NCBI GenBank assembly: GCA_018716295.1
Contig: DVKC01000006.1
Coordinates: forward strand, 124,001-188,000
DNA from: Candidatus Avimuribaculum pullicola
Lineage (GTDB): Bacteria; Bacteroidota; Bacteroidia; Bacteroidales; Muribaculaceae
Reading direction: 5' to 3'
DNA: 64,000 nucleotides
Numbering within the stretch: position 1 is the stretch's first letter; each line of letters opens with the position of its first letter. Of this stretch, positions 54,353-63,275 are shown piece after piece. The notes beneath the pieces were generated by a model that made no database searches, was not told the origin of the DNA, and saw only the letters and a program-made list of their open reading frames with translations. A program made the position numbers and the translations under genes.

Positions 54353-57300
54353 TTATTTATATCTTTCCCTGAATTGCAATTGGCGGCTGAAGTTCACGCC
54401 ACGGTTTTGCAATTTTTCCATTTTTTCTTCTACTTGTTTGTCGGGAGCGATATATCCATACAAGTCAAGCAAATCCATAAAGTAATGCTGGTCGGCATAC
54501 TGGTCGTTGAACGACAAGCGGTTGTAATCGTTAAGGCTGAGCGACTGGCAGAAGATAGCATATTGTGCATACATGTCGATTTCCTTGTCGAGGATACCGA
54601 TGGCTTTGTTGGTGTCTTCTTCGCTTTTGTCTTCCTCACCTATGATTGCGTATGCTTGAGCCAAGCGTATGCCTATCTGTATGGAATAAGGACATGATGC
54701 AGCAGGCAATTTTTCTTCCATCAGGTTAAGCACATTGCGAGCCTTTTCATATTTGCCCTCATCAATTAGGGCCATGGCAAGGTCGATGATTGTCGAACGT
54801 GTGGTTGTCACCATTCGGCGCACTGTTTCATCGAGGTACAGGTGTCCATCTTTGTCATTTTCAAGCCCGCCCCAACGGAATTTAGTTGTCACGTTTTCAT
54901 ACATCTTGTCGGTATTGACCGAAATGATTTCATCGGGGGTGTTACCTTGGTTGATGATGGGCGTGATTTGATATGCCATGCCAGTGCATTGCAAATAGGG
55001 GTACAAGCCTAAGTAATAGCTCGATGGAACTGTCATTGCAAAGTATGTGGGTCGCTTCCAGCCCTCGGTGATGCTTGCATTTATTATATCTAAGCTCATC
55101 ACTTTGCTTGATGACATTGCACCCTCATTGACCGTGTATTTGTCGGCAAGCATGTTGCAACTGATGCTTTCTTCGATTGCGGCAGCATGTTCGGGTTTCA
55201 CTATTCCAGCGTTTAGTGCAGCTTGTGGGTCAACAGGTATATACATTACCGGATATTTTATTTCGGGTAACTTGTATTCATTGTTGCTGCTGCCGTCGGA
55301 GTAATATTCCTTTAACGACGTGCTTACTGGCACTTTCATCGTGTCGGGATATATGAAGTAGCCAAATTGGCGGTTATTGTAGGCATAAGTTGAGCCATCG
55401 GCCAACATTGGCAATGGAGCCGACTCGTAGGCTGGGCGGCGCATCTGGTTGATATACCAGTCGGTGCTGAGGTAGCTGAGGTTGACCACACGCACATCGG
55501 TGCGGTACCCTTCCACTTCTTGGCAATACCACAATGGGAATGTGTCGTTGTCACCATTGGTGAATATAATGCCGTTTTCATCAACGCTCGACAAGTAGTT
55601 CATGCCAAAGTCACGTGCGGCGTAACGTCCCGAACGGTCGTGGTCGTCCCACGTCTGGCTTACCATTTGCAATGGCACGGCCAGTCCCACCAGACATGCT
55701 ACGACTGCTACTGCAAGGCTTTTCTTATTGGAAGCATATTCATTATTTTCCTCACTGTAGCCTTGTGTTTTTGCCGATTTGCTTTTCTTTGTCAGATACA
55801 TGACAGTCTTCCATAGCCCGGCTACGCCCATGCCCACCCAGATGGCAAATGCGTAGAACGAACCTGCGAATGCGTAGTCGCGTTCACGAGGCTGGTTGGG
55901 TGTCTGGTTAAGGTATATCACAATAGCTATGCCCGTCATGAAGAACAGGAAGAAAATTACCCAAAATTGCTCGATTCCGCGCTTGTCGGTAAATGCTTGC
56001 CACAACAGGCCTATGATACCCAGCAACAATGGCAGACAATAAAATACGTTGTGCCCCTTGTTGCCTGTGGTGAGTTCGGTCGGTAACAGCGACTGGTCGC
56101 CCAATCGGCGATTGTCGATGAATGATATGCCACTCACCCAGTTGCCATGTGTTATTTCACCTTGTCCCTGAATGTCGTTTTGGCGTCCTACAAAGTTCCA
56201 CATGAAATACCTCCAATACATATAATTGAGCTGGTAGTCGATGAAGAATTGCAGATTTTCGAGCATCGTGGGCTTGATTTTGCTTTCACGGCTCAATGGG
56301 CTGCCATCACGTCCTATTTGGGTGGTTACATCTACTGTTCTTCCCTTCAAGCCAACCCAATTGCGGTATTGTGCCGCATGTGCAGGGCTGTAAATGCGAG
56401 GGAATAGCATGTCCATTTCGGGTGCATATTGATAATTTTCAACGTGTCCGATTATCTTGTAACGGTCGGCTTGGTCGGGCGAAGTTTTTACTTCCTTGGC
56501 ATATAATGCCTTGCCTGGAGTTACGACTGGTTTCAACGTATTGTTTTCCTGCTGTTGGTACACTATTGGCGAGTTTAGCGTCTGGCCGTAGAAGAGTGGG
56601 CGGTCGCCATATTGCTCGCGGTTAAGGTAGCTTGACAGGGCAAACACGTTGTCGGGCGAGTTTTGATCCATGGGCGTTTGTGCCGATGAACGTATCAGTA
56701 TCAATGCATAGGACGAGTAGCCAATGAAAATTACCAATATGCTTAGCACAGTGTTGGAGAAGATGCGCATAGGTATGCGTTTGCACATCTTGAACAGGTA
56801 AACGAGCAGTGCAGCAATAAGCACTATTGGCAGCAACCATCCATCGCCTATAAAGAGCATTCCCGACATGAAGATGCTCAAGAAAAACGACACTTTTATG
56901 CGGTTGCTATTTTTCTGCGCATACAATTCATATATGCACCATACGAAGACTGCAAGTACAACGATGGCATATATCAATACGCCCGAATTGAATGGCATTC
57001 CCAGTGTATTGACACAGAAGAGCTCTATGTATTGTGCTGTTTCGATAAAGCCAGGAACAAGCCCGTAGAGAATAAGCACTATGATGCCAAATGACACGAG
57101 CAGTGCCAGCAAAGACCCTTTGACCGAAGTATTTTTGAATTTCTTGTAATAAAACACAAGCACGATGGCAGGAATACATAGCAGGTTGAGCAAGTGTACG
57201 GCAATCGAAACACCTATCACATAAGCTATAAGAATCAAGTAACGGTCGCTGTGAGGTTCATTGGCGCGGTTCTCCCACTTGAGTATGAGCCAAAAGACGA

Positions 57301-57769
57301 GTGCCGTGCAGAACGATGAAAAAGCGTACACTTCACCCTCGACAGCCGAGTACCAGAATGTGTCGCTCCACGTGTAAACGAGTGAGCCTGCAATTCCGCT
57401 ACCAAATATTAACAACATTTGGATTATCGACATTTCATCGGCATCATCTTTTACCACAAGCCTTCTTACAAGATGTGTTATAGTCCAGAACAACAGCAAG
57501 ATTGTGGCAGCACTGAGCAGTGCCGACATTGAATTGACACACATTGCCACTGTTGATGGATCGCTGCTGAAGTTGATGGCAAAACGGGCAGCAAGCATAA
57601 AAATAGGGTTGCCCGGCGGGTGTCCTACTTCGAGTTTATATCCTTGAGAAATAAATTCGCCGCAATCCCAGAAACTTGCGGTGGGCTCGATGGTCACAAG
57701 ATAGGTGACAGCAGCCACCACAAACATGAGCCAACCGAGCGCATTGTTGATAATGTTGTACCTTTTCAT
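54353..57769 (-). CDS. DUF2723 multi-pass membrane protein
   Basis: 1138 aa. About 13 hydrophobic helices occupy residues 10-340 and 560-690; the N-terminal segment contains TIEPTASFWDCGEFISQGYK, a recognised DUF2723 signature near the substrate pocket. The C-terminal about 450 residues are soluble, with TPR-like helices near the end (ALIDEGKYEKARNVLNLMEE). Similar to GT-C glycosyltransferases (protein O-mannosyl-type) in the family literature, so sugar transfer at the inner membrane is likely, but no activity is proven. Promoter box 57804-57811. Confidence 0.85.
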   Translation of the reverse strand: MKRYNIINNALGWLMFVVAAVTYLVTIEPTASFWDCGEFISQGYKLEVGHPPGNPIFMLAARFAINFSSDPSTVAMCVNSMSALLSAATILLLFWTITHLVRRLVVKDDADEMSIIQMLLIFGSGIAGSLVYTWSDTFWYSAVEGEVYAFSSFCTALVFWLILKWENRANEPHSDRYLILIAYVIGVSIAVHLLNLLCIPAIVLVFYYKKFKNTSVKGSLLALLVSFGIIVLILYGLVPGFIETAQYIELFCVNTLGMPFNSGVLIYAIVVLAVFVWCIYELYAQKNSNRIKVSFFLSIFMSGMLFIGDGWLLPIVLIAALLVYLFKMCKRIPMRIFSNTVLSILVIFIGYSSYALILIRSSAQTPMDQNSPDNVFALSSYLNREQYGDRPLFYGQTLNSPIVYQQQENNTLKPVVTPGKALYAKEVKTSPDQADRYKIIGHVENYQYAPEMDMLFPRIYSPAHAAQYRNWVGLKGRTVDVTTQIGRDGSPLSRESKIKPTMLENLQFFIDYQLNYMYWRYFMWNFVGRQNDIQGQGEITHGNWVSGISFIDNRRLGDQSLLPTELTTGNKGHNVFYCLPLLLGIIGLLWQAFTDKRGIEQFWVIFFLFFMTGIAIVIYLNQTPNQPRERDYAFAGSFYAFAIWVGMGVAGLWKTVMYLTKKSKSAKTQGYSEENNEYASNKKSLAVAVVACLVGLAVPLQMVSQTWDDHDRSGRYAARDFGMNYLSSVDENGIIFTNGDNDTFPLWYCQEVEGYRTDVRVVNLSYLSTDWYINQMRRPAYESAPLPMLADGSTYAYNNRQFGYFIYPDTMKVPVSTSLKEYYSDGSSNNEYKLPEIKYPVMYIPVDPQAALNAGIVKPEHAAAIEESISCNMLADKYTVNEGAMSSSKVMSLDIINASITEGWKRPTYFAMTVPSSYYLGLYPYLQCTGMAYQITPIINQGNTPDEIISVNTDKMYENVTTKFRWGGLENDKDGHLYLDETVRRMVTTTRSTIIDLAMALIDEGKYEKARNVLNLMEEKLPAASCPYSIQIGIRLAQAYAIIGEEDKSEEDTNKAIGILDKEIDMYAQYAIFCQSLSLNDYNRLSFNDQYADQHYFMDLLDLYGYIAPDKQVEEKMEKLQNRGVNFSRQLQFRERYK

Positions 57770-57803
57770 TCGTTATGGGTGTACATGAGATTTTTTCAGT
57801 TTG

Positions 57804-57811
57804 CAAATATA
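57804..57811 (-). promoter_or_regulatory. -7 box of the DUF2723 gene
   Basis: TATATTTG on the minus strand, 34 bp before the ATG at 57769. No TTG at -33. Confidence 0.45.
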
Positions 57812-57964
57812 GTGCATAAAGCTCGCAATGCGAGTAACTTCTCTCAATATTTAGTTTTTTTTCATAGAAATGTGTCACATTGCTGGTATATTCAAACGGG
57901 CAATTTGTGATGCATAATGGTTGTTCTAATTGTGCAAAACTGTGTGATTTTATCCAATTATATG

Positions 57965-57972
57965 TATTTTTG
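57965..57972 (+). promoter_or_regulatory. -7 box of the asparaginase gene
   Basis: TATTTTTG, exact TAnnTTTG match, 31 bp before the ATG at 58004. Divergent with the box at 57804-57811. The -33 position reads TGTG. Confidence 0.45.
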
Positions 57973-58003
57973 CACAAATTCTAATGTTTAATGGCATAAA
58001 CAG

Positions 58004-59041
58004 ATGGATGGACATAGACCTAAAATATTGATAATCTATACTGGAGGCACTATCGGCATGATAGAAAACCCAGTCAGTCGTGTGTTGCAGCCGTTTGATT
58101 TTTCTCATCTTATCGACAATGTTCCGAAAGTGAAAAAGCTCGACTACGACATTTCAAACATTCAGTTCAACCCACCCATCGACAGTGCCAATATGTCGCC
58201 GTCGCACTGGAGCGATATCGCTTCGGATATAGAAGAGCATTATGACGATTTCGATGGATTTGTTGTGTTGCATGGTACTGATACCATGGCATTCACTGCA
58301 TCGGCGTTGAGTTTCATGCTTGAAAATTTGCATAAGCCAGTTATTATAACTGGTTCGCAATTGCCTATTGGCGAGGTGCGTACCGATGGCGAAGAAAACT
58401 TGATTACAGCATTGCAGGTAGCTGCCGCTTGTGACAAGGATGGTGGCCCCATGGTGAGGGAAGTGGCGATATTGTTTGAAAACTACCTGTGGCGTGGCAA
58501 CCGCAGCACCAAGATGAGTGCCGATAATTTCAATGCTTTCAAGAGCAACAATTATCCTGCTTTGGCAAAAATAGGGCTTGGAATAAATTTCAATGCCGAA
58601 GCACTTTATCGTGTGCCTTCACGCCGCCCGTTGAAAGTGCGCTACAAGATGGATACCAATGTGATGTTCATCGACTTGTATCCTGGTATGCAAGAGAGTA
58701 CATTGCGCTATTTGCTTGGAACTCCCGGAATAAAAGGAATAGTGCTCAGGACGTTCGGTGCTGGCAATGGGCCCGACGATGCGTGGTTCATCGATGCCAT
58801 TTCCGAAGCTGTAGGGCGGGGCATAGTCATTCTCAATGTCACGCAGTGTGTCAACGGTGGGGTGCATACAACTCTCTACAACACTGGTAACAGACTGGCG
58901 CAGGCTGGTGTACTTAGTGGCCACGACATAACCAGCGAGGCTGCCATCACCAAGATGATGTATCTCTTCGGCATGGGGTTGCCGCCCGAGAATGTGAAAA
59001 AGTATCTCAATTACTCGCTTTGTGGCGAGGTGACATTATAA
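58004..59041 (+). CDS. ansA: Type I L-asparaginase
   Basis: 345 aa with no signal peptide, as in the cytoplasmic type I enzyme. ILIIYTGGTIGMIE near 9-22 gives the first active-site Thr. VVLHGTDTMAFTASAL near 88-103 gives the second Thr/Asp pair, with the allosteric-type C-terminal domain after about 205. It cleaves asparagine to aspartate and ammonia. Single gene, convergent with a small lipoprotein gene only 15 bp away. Confidence 0.93.
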   Translation: MDGHRPKILIIYTGGTIGMIENPVSRVLQPFDFSHLIDNVPKVKKLDYDISNIQFNPPIDSANMSPSHWSDIASDIEEHYDDFDGFVVLHGTDTMAFTASALSFMLENLHKPVIITGSQLPIGEVRTDGEENLITALQVAAACDKDGGPMVREVAILFENYLWRGNRSTKMSADNFNAFKSNNYPALAKIGLGINFNAEALYRVPSRRPLKVRYKMDTNVMFIDLYPGMQESTLRYLLGTPGIKGIVLRTFGAGNGPDDAWFIDAISEAVGRGIVILNVTQCVNGGVHTTLYNTGNRLAQAGVLSGHDITSEAAITKMMYLFGMGLPPENVKKYLNYSLCGEVTL

Positions 59042-59056
59042 GCATTGCCACTGGGG

Positions 59057-59446
59057 TCAATAATTACGCCAATATTCGCGGTAGCGGTAGGGGTTATATC
59101 CGTCCCATAGCACGAGGTTGCCGTTGCGGAAGTAGAAGCAATAATATTCCGAACTGCCGTTGTAATAGTATATGTCGAGGTATTCGCCACGGGCCGACCA
59201 TGTGAAATCATCTATGTAGTGCCGTCCCCAGTCGTCAACCCAATCAAGGTATCCAGTACCATTGGGGCGGAAGTTGTAAATTTCGGCGTAGTATGGGTCT
59301 ATTGCCCCTATTTCGTCATAAGCAAGTATCCATTCACCCCACAGAGGGTCGTGGTAGCCATGTTCGTGTACGCACGAAGTGCCAGCAAGAGCCAACACTG
59401 CCAAAATGGCGACAAGTGTATATGTCCTAAATTTTTTAATATCCAT
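59057..59446 (-). CDS. Small putative lipoprotein
   Basis: 129 aa. The N-terminus LVAILAVLALAGTSC ends in a lipobox-like Cys25, then an acidic, aromatic domain (WGEWILAYDEIGAIDPYYA, DWGRHYIDDFTW, RYREYWRNY). The many Tyr/Trp/Asp residues suggest a small beta-sheet domain. Not recognised by family. It overlaps nothing and may be monocistronic. Lipidation is predicted only from the motif. Confidence 0.65.
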   Translation of the reverse strand: MDIKKFRTYTLVAILAVLALAGTSCVHEHGYHDPLWGEWILAYDEIGAIDPYYAEIYNFRPNGTGYLDWVDDWGRHYIDDFTWSARGEYLDIYYYNGSSEYYCFYFRNGNLVLWDGYNPYRYREYWRNY

Positions 59447-59517
59447 GGAATGATAGAGTTTAATAGTGCAAACGTACTAAAAAACTTTGAAAATATCTAT
59501 ATGCCACGTTTATAAAT

Positions 59518-60243
59518 TCATAATTTCACTGGCCACGGGAAGTGTTTCAGTTCGTTGATGAGGGCTTTTTCGTTACCGCCGCAGTAGCTGTTGAGCAAGG
59601 CATGGAACTCGGGGCTGTGGTTGAAATGGGTCAGGTGGGTTATTTCGTGCAGGATAATGAACCGTGCAAGGTGGCTGGGGAGAAACACGATGTTGTAGGA
59701 TAATTGTATTTCTCGTGCACGGGTACAATGTCCCAACTTGCGCAATCCACTGCCTATGACGAAGCGCGATGGTCGTGCACCGACTTCGGTGGCGACTTCC
59801 TGGGCATATTTTATCACTACTTGCGGTGCCAAGCGTTTGGCAAGGGACTTGAGGCATCTTGAGATTAGTGAAACCACATTTTCATTGCCTAAGTCCATAC
59901 TGCTTGCCACGTTCACGTATAGATTGCCTGTGCCGTCCTTGCCGAATATGGCCTTATCGGGGAACTTGTCTTGCACGCCTATTGTTATGGTGCTGCTTCC
60001 GAGGCAGTTGATGACTTGCCCCGCATGGTAGGTGAGGCGTTTTTCCTCGTTACGGGCAAGTATTTGGTTTAATTTGTCGCGGTTGGCATCGATGATTTTG
60101 CGTAGTTCATCAGGACTTATACCTTGTGGCACATGTAGTTCGATAAGGCCGTCTTTTATGCGCGACCTCACACATTTCATGCCGATGCGCGTGTGTATGA
60201 GAATGCGGCCAAGTGTGTCGTCATTAATATAATATACACCCAT
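59518..60243 (-). CDS. YgjP-like (DUF45) M48-type metallopeptidase domain protein
   Basis: 241 aa from ATG 60243; a GTG 24 bp upstream is less likely because it would overlap nadK. HEITHLTHFNHSPEFH near 203-218 is the zinc HExxH with the third ligand, in the form of the YgjP/DUF45 family. The N-terminal half (about 1-110) is an alpha/beta region also typical of that family. It lacks membrane helices, so it is cytoplasmic. Role unknown. It begins 11 bp after the nadK stop and is probably co-transcribed with it. Confidence 0.85.
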   Translation of the reverse strand: MGVYYINDDTLGRILIHTRIGMKCVRSRIKDGLIELHVPQGISPDELRKIIDANRDKLNQILARNEEKRLTYHAGQVINCLGSSTITIGVQDKFPDKAIFGKDGTGNLYVNVASSMDLGNENVVSLISRCLKSLAKRLAPQVVIKYAQEVATEVGARPSRFVIGSGLRKLGHCTRAREIQLSYNIVFLPSHLARFIILHEITHLTHFNHSPEFHALLNSYCGGNEKALINELKHFPWPVKL

Positions 60244-60254
60244 TTGCGTTTTTA

Positions 60255-61115
60255 TTACTGGCCCCACATCAGTTTGCGGCGCAGGGTGTCGGCAAAGTTG
60301 TGGTTGATAGTTTCTACTACTTTTACAAAAATACTGGCTTTTCGCACCGTTATTGCCGAGCCTGTGGGGAACGAATGCACTTCGCCATCGAGGCTGACGA
60401 GGTATTGCGGTGTGCGCGAATTGGTTTCAATCTCTATTTCGGAATCGTCGCGAAGCACCAATGGGCGCATAGTGAGTGAATGTGCCGAAATTGGCGACAA
60501 CACCATGACGTGGGCTGTGGGTTCGAGTAGCGGACCGCCTACGCTCAGGTTGTAGGCTGTTGAACCTGTTGGTGTCGAAATCACCAGTCCATCACCACGG
60601 TAAGTGGTGAGGTCGATGCCGTTGACCCATGTGCGCATACCGAGCATTGAGCATGTGTCTTGCCGCAAGATAGCTACTTCGTTCAAGGCAAGTGTGTTGT
60701 CTATTTTAATTCCACAATTATTGCTGATTTCAAGCATTGCTCTGCGTCCTATTTTGTATCGTCCTGCATACAATTCGTCCACCACACGTTCGATTTCTGC
60801 AACGTTGGCCTCGGCCAAGTACCCCAAGTGACCGGTGTTGACACCCATAATAGGTACATTTTTCCTTGCCATGGCTCTTGCCGTGCGCAAGAAAGTGCCG
60901 TCGCCACCGATGCTCAGAGCCACGTCACCATCCATATCCTCGGCTTGGCAGCATTCGAGTGTGCTGGTGTCGATGTGCAACGCCGTGTGCAGGTATTTGT
61001 GAAATTCTTTTTCCACGGCGATGCAGGCATTGCGTTGGCGCAATACATCGACGAGGTGCCGCAAATCGGAGGCATAGCGTTGTTGGTATTCGTTTCCGAA
61101 AAGTAATATTTTCAT
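60255..61115 (-). CDS. nadK: NAD kinase
   Basis: 286 aa. GGDGTFLRTAR near 69 is the catalytic diglycine/Asp motif. GVNTGHLGYLAE, YRGDGLVISTPTGSTAYN and DGEVHSFPTG follow in order. It makes NADP from NAD with ATP or polyphosphate. The start is about 110 bp from the palindrome at 61224-61244. The metallopeptidase gene follows on the same strand. Confidence 0.94.
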   Translation of the reverse strand: MKILLFGNEYQQRYASDLRHLVDVLRQRNACIAVEKEFHKYLHTALHIDTSTLECCQAEDMDGDVALSIGGDGTFLRTARAMARKNVPIMGVNTGHLGYLAEANVAEIERVVDELYAGRYKIGRRAMLEISNNCGIKIDNTLALNEVAILRQDTCSMLGMRTWVNGIDLTTYRGDGLVISTPTGSTAYNLSVGGPLLEPTAHVMVLSPISAHSLTMRPLVLRDDSEIEIETNSRTPQYLVSLDGEVHSFPTGSAITVRKASIFVKVVETINHNFADTLRRKLMWGQ

Positions 61116-61223
61116 CTTTCAATATTTCAATGTGTGTGGGTGTCCGTGTATCGTCGTGTTGGGCAAAAAAACTTTTGCATTCCACAAACTGTGGCATTTG
61201 CTTTATTATCTTGTATTTTCATA

Positions 61224-61244
61224 TTAATTTTGCAGCAAAATTAA
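61224..61244. promoter_or_regulatory. Palindromic -7 region between nadK and pdxJ
   Basis: TTAATTTTGC-A-GCAAAATTAA is a perfect 10-bp inverted repeat with a single central base, and each arm contains TAATTTTG, a full -7 match, on opposite strands. It lies 80 bp before pdxJ and 108 bp before nadK. A second minus-strand box, TATATTTG, lies nearby at 61253-61260. The 61116-61325 gap holds nothing else. Confidence 0.6.
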
Positions 61245-61325
61245 TGCACTCACAAATATACGACATTTTATTGTTCGCTTTATAATTCATTTGGGTGCTT
61301 TTTATAATTTAGGAGAGATTAGAGA

Positions 61326-62039
61326 ATGACAAATTTAAGCGTGAATATTAACAAGGTGGCCACATTGCGCAACTCACGGGGCGGCAATGTGCCCGATGTT
61401 GAGAAAGTGGCTATCGATTGCGAGCGTTTCGGAGCTGATGGCATCACAGTGCATCCGCGTCCCGATGAGCGGCACATACGTCGCTCTGATGTTTACGCAT
61501 TGCGTCCGCTTGTCCGCACCGAATTTAATATCGAAGGATATCCGTCGGAAGAACTTATCGACTTGTTGCTTAAGGTAAAGCCCACACAGGCAACACTTGT
61601 CCCTGATGCACCCGATGCATTGACTTCGACTGCTGGTTGGAACGTTGGTGAGAACCTGGAATTTCTGACATCGGTGGTTGATTGCTTGAAAGAAGCCGGG
61701 ATAAGGACAAGCATATTTGTAGGCACCGACATTGAAAATATAAAACTGGCAGCCAAGACGGGTGCCGACCGCATAGAACTTTATACCGAGCCGTATGCCG
61801 TGGCTTTCCCGAAAAATCCAGCCGATGCCGTTGCTCCGTTTGTCGCTGCTTCAGAGGCTGCACACCGTGTGGGGCTGGGTGTGAATGCAGGGCACGACTT
61901 GAACCTTGAGAACCTGCGCTATTTTTACGAAAACTTGCCACACCTTAACGAGGTATCGATAGGGCACGCCCTCATTGCCGATGCTTTGTACATGGGCTTG
62001 GAAAAGGCTATTGCTGCATATAAAAATTGTTTGAGATAA
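61326..62039 (+). CDS. pdxJ: Pyridoxine 5'-phosphate synthase
   Basis: 237 aa, TIM-barrel that joins 1-deoxyxylulose 5-phosphate and 3-amino-2-oxopropyl phosphate to give vitamin B6 phosphate. [15 protein letters not shown] near 5-19 and [12 protein letters not shown] near 39-50 (His) form the phosphate and substrate sites, with [13 protein letters not shown] near 190. Full length. Next to it, 27 bp downstream, starts the exbB gene; the co-location with energy-transduction genes recurs in Bacteroidales. Confidence 0.95.
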   Translation: MTNLSVNINKVATLRNSRGGNVPDVEKVAIDCERFGADGITVHPRPDERHIRRSDVYALRPLVRTEFNIEGYPSEELIDLLLKVKPTQATLVPDAPDALTSTAGWNVGENLEFLTSVVDCLKEAGIRTSIFVGTDIENIKLAAKTGADRIELYTEPYAVAFPKNPADAVAPFVAASEAAHRVGLGVNAGHDLNLENLRYFYENLPHLNEVSIGHALIADALYMGLEKAIAAYKNCLR

Positions 62040-62066
62040 CACACACATAAAAATTTAAGATAAAAT

Positions 62067-62792
62067 ATGGCTATCCTTAACTCCATCATGGCTGCGCTGC
62101 AACCCGATGCAGTGGCAAGCGATACCATCGGCAATGCCATGCAACCTGTTGCCGATGCCGCAACACAAGAACTTTCGGTGTGGGAACTGACGTTGAGCGG
62201 CGGTATTATCATGATACCGCTTGCGATATTGTCAATCATAAGCATATACATACTCATTGAGCGGTTTCTTGCAATCAATGCTGCTGCCAAGGAAGACAAG
62301 ACTTTCATGAAGCGCATCAAGGACTACATACACGATGGCGAGATAGAAAGTGCCATGAACTTGTGCAAGAAGTCTGATACTCCCTATTCTCGCTTGATAA
62401 TGAAAGGCATCACCCGCATTGGTCGTCCGATGAACGATGTTCTTGTAGCCATCGAGAATACTGGCAACATGGAAATCACGGCACTTGGCAAGGGGCTTAA
62501 CTGGCTTGCCACAACGGCTGCCGGTGCGCCCATGCTCGGATTCCTGGGCACGGTGACTGGCATGGTGAGGGCGTTCTTTGCATTGGCAAGTGCTGGAAAT
62601 AATGCCAATATTGCAGTTCTCGCCAGTGGTATTTACGAGGCATTGGTCACCACAGTTGCCGGTTTGGTAGTGGGTATTATTGCCCTGTTTGCCTACAACC
62701 TGCTTGTTTCGCGCCTTAACAAGGTGATGAACCAGCTTGAAGCCAAGACGATGGAATTTATGGACTTGCTTAACGAGCCAGCTGTAAAATAA
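62067..62792 (+). CDS. exbB: MotA/TolQ/ExbB proton channel subunit
   Basis: 241 aa. Three hydrophobic segments: about 33-60 (LSGGIIMIPLAILSIISIYI), about 140-165 (MLGFLGTVTGMVRAFFALAS) and about 180-205 (VTTVAGLVVGIIALFAYNL). GFLGTVTGM with its Thr is the ion-path motif of ExbB/TolQ. It powers TonB-dependent outer-membrane transport with ExbD. exbD starts 24 bp downstream. Confidence 0.92.
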   Translation: MAILNSIMAALQPDAVASDTIGNAMQPVADAATQELSVWELTLSGGIIMIPLAILSIISIYILIERFLAINAAAKEDKTFMKRIKDYIHDGEIESAMNLCKKSDTPYSRLIMKGITRIGRPMNDVLVAIENTGNMEITALGKGLNWLATTAAGAPMLGFLGTVTGMVRAFFALASAGNNANIAVLASGIYEALVTTVAGLVVGIIALFAYNLLVSRLNKVMNQLEAKTMEFMDLLNEPAVK

Positions 62793-62816
62793 CACTGAAA
62801 AAGAGGAGGATAGACT

Positions 62817-63272
62817 ATGGCACTGAAAAGGCAACACGACATGATGTCGATGTTCAGCATGGCATCGATGACCGATGTCATATTCCTGTTGCTCATCTTC
62901 TTCATGGTGACATCTACGTTTGTTTACCCGTCGGCTCTTGAAGTTGACCTGCCGCAATCGAGCCAACAGACGGCATTGAAGCCTGGTACTCGCATATATA
63001 TCGACAAGGACATGGTGATGTATGGCGCATTTGGCGAGGAAGAACCTAAGGCACTGCCCGAGGAACAGCTTCTCACATTCTTGCGTCTGGCACAGCAGAA
63101 CAATCCCGAGCAGTTTATTGCCCTGTATGCCGATGCCGCAGTACCTTACGGGAAAATAGTGGAAGTGCTTGACAAAGGGGCGCGCAACAACTTGAAGATT
63201 GTGCTTGCCACGACTCCGGCTTCGCCCAATTATTCTACGCCAGGCAAGAAATCAACCCAAAAAGATATTTAA
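62817..63272 (+). CDS. exbD: ExbD/TolR biopolymer transport protein
   Basis: 151 aa. One helix near 22-44 (SMTDVIFLLLIFFMVTST) contains the essential Asp. A periplasmic domain follows (about 45-140), matching ExbD (YIDKDMVMYGAF, IALYADAAVPYGKIVEVLDKG). Together with the upstream exbB and downstream tonB it forms the proton-motive complex. tonB begins 3 bp after its stop. Confidence 0.9.
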   Translation: MALKRQHDMMSMFSMASMTDVIFLLLIFFMVTSTFVYPSALEVDLPQSSQQTALKPGTRIYIDKDMVMYGAFGEEEPKALPEEQLLTFLRLAQQNNPEQFIALYADAAVPYGKIVEVLDKGARNNLKIVLATTPASPNYSTPGKKSTQKDI

Positions 63273-63275
63273 CCG

